The position numbers and the translations under genes are program-made. A DNA stretch of 64,000 nucleotides from Candidatus Binatia bacterium (GTDB lineage: Bacteria > Desulfobacterota > Binatia > Bin18). Below are positions 61,821 to 64,000 of the stretch, piece after piece (positions within the stretch are counted from its first letter, which is position 1; each line of letters opens with the position of its first letter). The notes under the pieces are model-generated. The model was not told the DNA's origin. It ran no database searches and saw nothing but the letters and a program-made list of their open reading frames with translations. The DNA is taken from assembly GCA_022820725.1 (NCBI GenBank), contig JAJEFA010000007.1:471215-535214 (forward strand), given 5' to 3'.

Positions 61821-62065
61821 CACGACAGGTAGACGCGGAGCAGGATACCGGCCAAGGCGAGACCCCCCACAATGAGAGCGGCTCGCATGAGCCAGGCGGT
61901 CAGACGTTCGACCCGTTGCCATGCGGCATGCGTTTCCGTGCCCCGGCGGAGCGCTCGCACACTACCCGGCGGAATTTTGAGTCCATGCGTCAGCCGCCAC
62001 GCTTCCTCGCAATAGACGTAGGTTCCGATTTCGCTTGCGGTGACCCACTCGTCGTGTTTGGCCAT
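61820..62065 (-). CDS. N-terminal Cas4-like partner protein with membrane helix
   Basis: 81 residues. VTASEIGTYVYCEEAWRLTH matches the Cas4 N-terminal segment, which carries the first iron-sulfur Cys (residue 19). A membrane helix follows near the end (about 58-79). TGATG links its stop to the start of the nuclease part. Two chains would together supply all four Cys of the cluster. Confidence 0.7.
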   Translation of the reverse strand: MAKHDEWVTASEIGTYVYCEEAWRLTHGLKIPPGSVRALRRGTETHAAWQRVERLTAWLMRAALIVGGLALAGILLRVYLS

Positions 62066-62113
62066 AGGCGGTCGGGTCTGGAGACACGGAGGTGGTGAGA
62101 CCGATGATCCCCC

Positions 62114-62389
62114 TCACGCTGCGTCCGTAGTCTCCGGATGCATCTTCTCCATCAGCCAGTCATCATACGCTGTCGGACGGGGAACCTGGTGCCAGTCCAT
62201 ATGCTGACGCAGTGATTCGAGCGCGGCCCAGGCGTCATCGATAAAGTCCGGCACGATCAGGAGCACGATAATGGCCTTGGTATTATCGATTGTCCGCACA
62301 ATACCGAATTCTTCGTAGGACTCGATAACGCATTTGATGAGCGCAATATCGGCCCGCTCAACCCGCAGGTAAATGTCGATCAGCTCCAT
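62114..62389 (-). CDS. DUF4911 domain protein
   Basis: About 91 residues from the ATG at 62389 (MELIDIYLRVERADIALIKC). Typical DUF4911 core IESYEEFGIVRTIDNTKAII. Small alpha/beta protein of unknown role. The start is uncertain because no strong ribosome site is seen. Confidence 0.7.
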   Translation of the reverse strand: MELIDIYLRVERADIALIKCVIESYEEFGIVRTIDNTKAIIVLLIVPDFIDDAWAALESLRQHMDWHQVPRPTAYDDWLMEKMHPETTDAA

Positions 62390-62506
62390 GTCCGCACCAC
62401 GAGTACTGCGTGCCAGGGCTGGAGTCAAGCTTGACGTGACATCGGCGGCCTACTAGAGTCTGACTCTGCCGTGCCGGAATTATCCGGCCGAAAAGAAGGA
62501 GGGAGT

Positions 62507-63712
62507 ATGCCGGGTGCCTTATCAGGTTTTCGGATCATTGAATGCGGCGAGATGGTCTCTGCCGCCTACGCGAGCAAGCTCATGGCCGACATGGGCGCGG
62601 AGGTCATTAAGATTGAGTCGCCGCACGGGGGAGACGCGGCCCGCCAGCGCGGTCCGTTTCCAGGGGGAGAGCCACACGCGGAAAAGAGCGGGCTCTATCT
62701 TTTCCTGAATACCAATAAGCGCGGGATCACGCTCGACCTGGAACAGACCCAGGGCCAAGAGGTCTTTCAGCGGCTTGTCAAAGACGCGGACCTGCTTATC
62801 CATAATGTCCATCCCAAGCATATGCCGGCCGCTGGTCTGGACTATGACCGCCTGGCGACCATCAACCCCGGCCTGGTCATGACCTCAATTGCACCGTTCG
62901 GCCTCAGAGGGCCACACGCAGAGTATGAGGCGTCCGACCTCACCCTGTGGAATGCGGGTGGGCTATGCTTTCTGAACGGCGGAGGACCGGGTACCGATCA
63001 TCTTCCGCCGCTCAAGGCATTTGGCCAGCAGGCCGGGTTTACGGCTGGGGTGCATGCCGCGGTTGCGTCGCTCGGTGCACTGTTTGCCAGACTGCGCGGC
63101 GGGTTGGGCCAGCACGTCGAGTTCTCCGTCCAGGAGTGCCTGATGGGCATCTCGGAGTTCGGCACCATGATGGCCTCCTACGCTGGTGTGGCGGTGACGC
63201 GACTGGGACACAAGCCGATACAACCGCTGGATCTATTGGAGTGTAAAGACGGCTGGATCTTCATCTGCTGTGTGGAGGAACATCACTGGCACTCGTTTGT
63301 TGATCTCATGGATAATCCGGAGTGGGCCGCCGAGCCCATCTTCGAGGATCGACTAAAACGGGGCGAGAGCTGGGATGCGCTCAAACTGCTCATCCAGGAC
63401 TGGGTCAAGGATTTCACCGTGCAGGATTTGTATCTCAAGGCGCAGGCACGCCGGATTCCTTTTGCTCCGGTCTCAACCATGGGCTATTTGCTGAACTCCG
63501 AACATCTCAACGCCCGCGGATTTTTTGTCCAGCTCGATCATCCCGAAGCGGGTAACCTGACCTATCCGGGCGCGCCCCATATCTGCTCGGAAACCCCGTG
63601 GGAACTGCGCCGCCCGGCCCCGTGTCTGGGACAGCATAACGCCGAGGTCTATACCGAACTCGGCATGACCGCCCAGGATCTGGCCGTGCTTCAGCAAGCC
63701 GGTGCCGTCTAG
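62507..63712 (+). CDS. CaiB/BaiF family III CoA-transferase (Asp-lacking subgroup)
   Basis: 401 residues from an ATG after aaggaggg. LSGFRIIECGEMVSAAYASK and NTNKRGITLDLEQTQGQEVF are typical. At the catalytic Asp position the sequence is QAGFTAGVHAA, aligned with the QAY of the 48.1-kb protein, so the nucleophile is missing here too. Another CoA-transferase gene starts 22 bp later. Confidence 0.86.
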   Translation: MPGALSGFRIIECGEMVSAAYASKLMADMGAEVIKIESPHGGDAARQRGPFPGGEPHAEKSGLYLFLNTNKRGITLDLEQTQGQEVFQRLVKDADLLIHNVHPKHMPAAGLDYDRLATINPGLVMTSIAPFGLRGPHAEYEASDLTLWNAGGLCFLNGGGPGTDHLPPLKAFGQQAGFTAGVHAAVASLGALFARLRGGLGQHVEFSVQECLMGISEFGTMMASYAGVAVTRLGHKPIQPLDLLECKDGWIFICCVEEHHWHSFVDLMDNPEWAAEPIFEDRLKRGESWDALKLLIQDWVKDFTVQDLYLKAQARRIPFAPVSTMGYLLNSEHLNARGFFVQLDHPEAGNLTYPGAPHICSETPWELRRPAPCLGQHNAEVYTELGMTAQDLAVLQQAGAV

Positions 63713-63734
63713 GAAAAAGCACAAGGAGAAGATC

Positions 63735-64000
63735 ATGAGCCGACCGCCGTTGGATGGAATCCGCATTGTTGACTTTTGCTGGGCCTGGGCCGGTCCCTAT
63801 GGCGCCCTGCAACTGGCCCACCTGGGCGCGGACGTCATTCGGATTGAAAGTGCAAAACGCTTATGTCCGTCACGCCTGATTCCGCCCTGGCCGGACAACG
63901 AATCGGGTGTGAACCGGGCGGGCTATTTTAACCAGTACAACCAGGGCAAACGCTCCCTCACCCTGGACCTGAAAGCCCCGGAAGCCATTGATATTGCCAA
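63735..64000 (+). CDS. CaiB/BaiF family III CoA-transferase (cut by window edge)
   Basis: The first 88 residues are present: MSRPPLDGIRIVDFCWAWAG begins the CoA-binding domain, followed by HLGADVIRIES and NQYNQGKRSLTLDLKAPEA. aaggag lies before the ATG. The catalytic region is outside the window. Confidence 0.88.
   Translation, partial: MSRPPLDGIRIVDFCWAWAGPYGALQLAHLGADVIRIESAKRLCPSRLIPPWPDNESGVNRAGYFNQYNQGKRSLTLDLKAPEAIDIA

Noticed and set aside
61335..62065. Cas4-like genes as part of a CRISPR system
   Set aside because: No repeat-spacer array or other cas gene is seen in the window, and both proteins have membrane helices.

Overview
The window looks like a piece of chromosome from an uncultivated, GC-rich diderm bacterium. 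TolQ/TolR and ExbB/ExbD pairs, an OmpA-like lipoprotein, TatA/TatC, PilT and dTDP-rhamnose sugar genes all point to an outer membrane. Five family III (CaiB/BaiF) CoA-transferases, an enoyl-CoA hydratase, two ACAD10-like phosphotransferases, an SCP2 lipid carrier and an F420-type (DDN-like) reductase give it the flavour of Tectomicrobia/Entotheonella-like or Binatota/Desulfobacterota-like soil and sponge lineages. That placement is inference from gene content only. No rRNA, tRNA, CRISPR array or phage was found.

Layout. 0.2-2.9 kb (-): IMDH/IDH-family dehydrogenase, AnmK, SCP2 protein. 3.0-4.3 kb (+): DDN-like membrane protein and IspD. 4.3-5.5 kb: two small toxin-antitoxin-like pairs (DUF4258/YgiT zinc finger and DUF4160/DUF2442). 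5.4-8.3 kb: PilT (-), then enoyl-CoA hydratase and a histidine phosphatase (+). 8.4-13.9 kb (+): PadR regulator with TolQ-TolR-VWA-TPR genes, a possible proton-driven envelope machine. 14.0-16.3 kb: molybdopterin oxidoreductase. 16.3-18.6 kb (-): two ClpX-type zinc-finger proteins behind a double operator, a secreted protein, DUF29 and a retropepsin-like protease. 18.7-21.5 kb: second ExbB/ExbD pair, a spermidine-synthase-like protein and small proteins. 21.7-26.1 kb (+): IleS and two glycine-zipper lipoproteins. 26.1-30.7 kb (-): Gld-type ABC exporter operon with DUF4340. 31.0-32.7 kb (+): ECF sigma/anti-sigma/secreted protein. 32.7-39.5 kb (-): UppP, RfbC-A-B, a TreT-like glycosyltransferase, DUF4301. 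39.6-43.1 kb: two phosphotransferases and an XPB-like helicase. 43.1-55.3 kb: CoA-transferases, VapBC, a RavA/ViaA-like pair, PurC, TerC, hydrolase and HDAC-like deacetylase. 55.5-56.9 kb: TatA, TatC and an XRE protein. 57-62.4 kb: a 348-bp MITE-like element, a secreted metzincin-like protein, several HTH/toxin genes and a split membrane Cas4-like nuclease. 62.5-64 kb: two more CoA-transferases, the last cut by the window edge.

The most striking signal is a family of seven 54-bp palindromic elements (one is 55 bp). Three lie between or at the ends of genes. Four lie inside open reading frames, where each adds exactly 18 codons without a stop or frameshift, much like the protein-embedded palindromic elements of Rickettsia. 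The stem sequence variants fit the reading frame in which each copy is translated.
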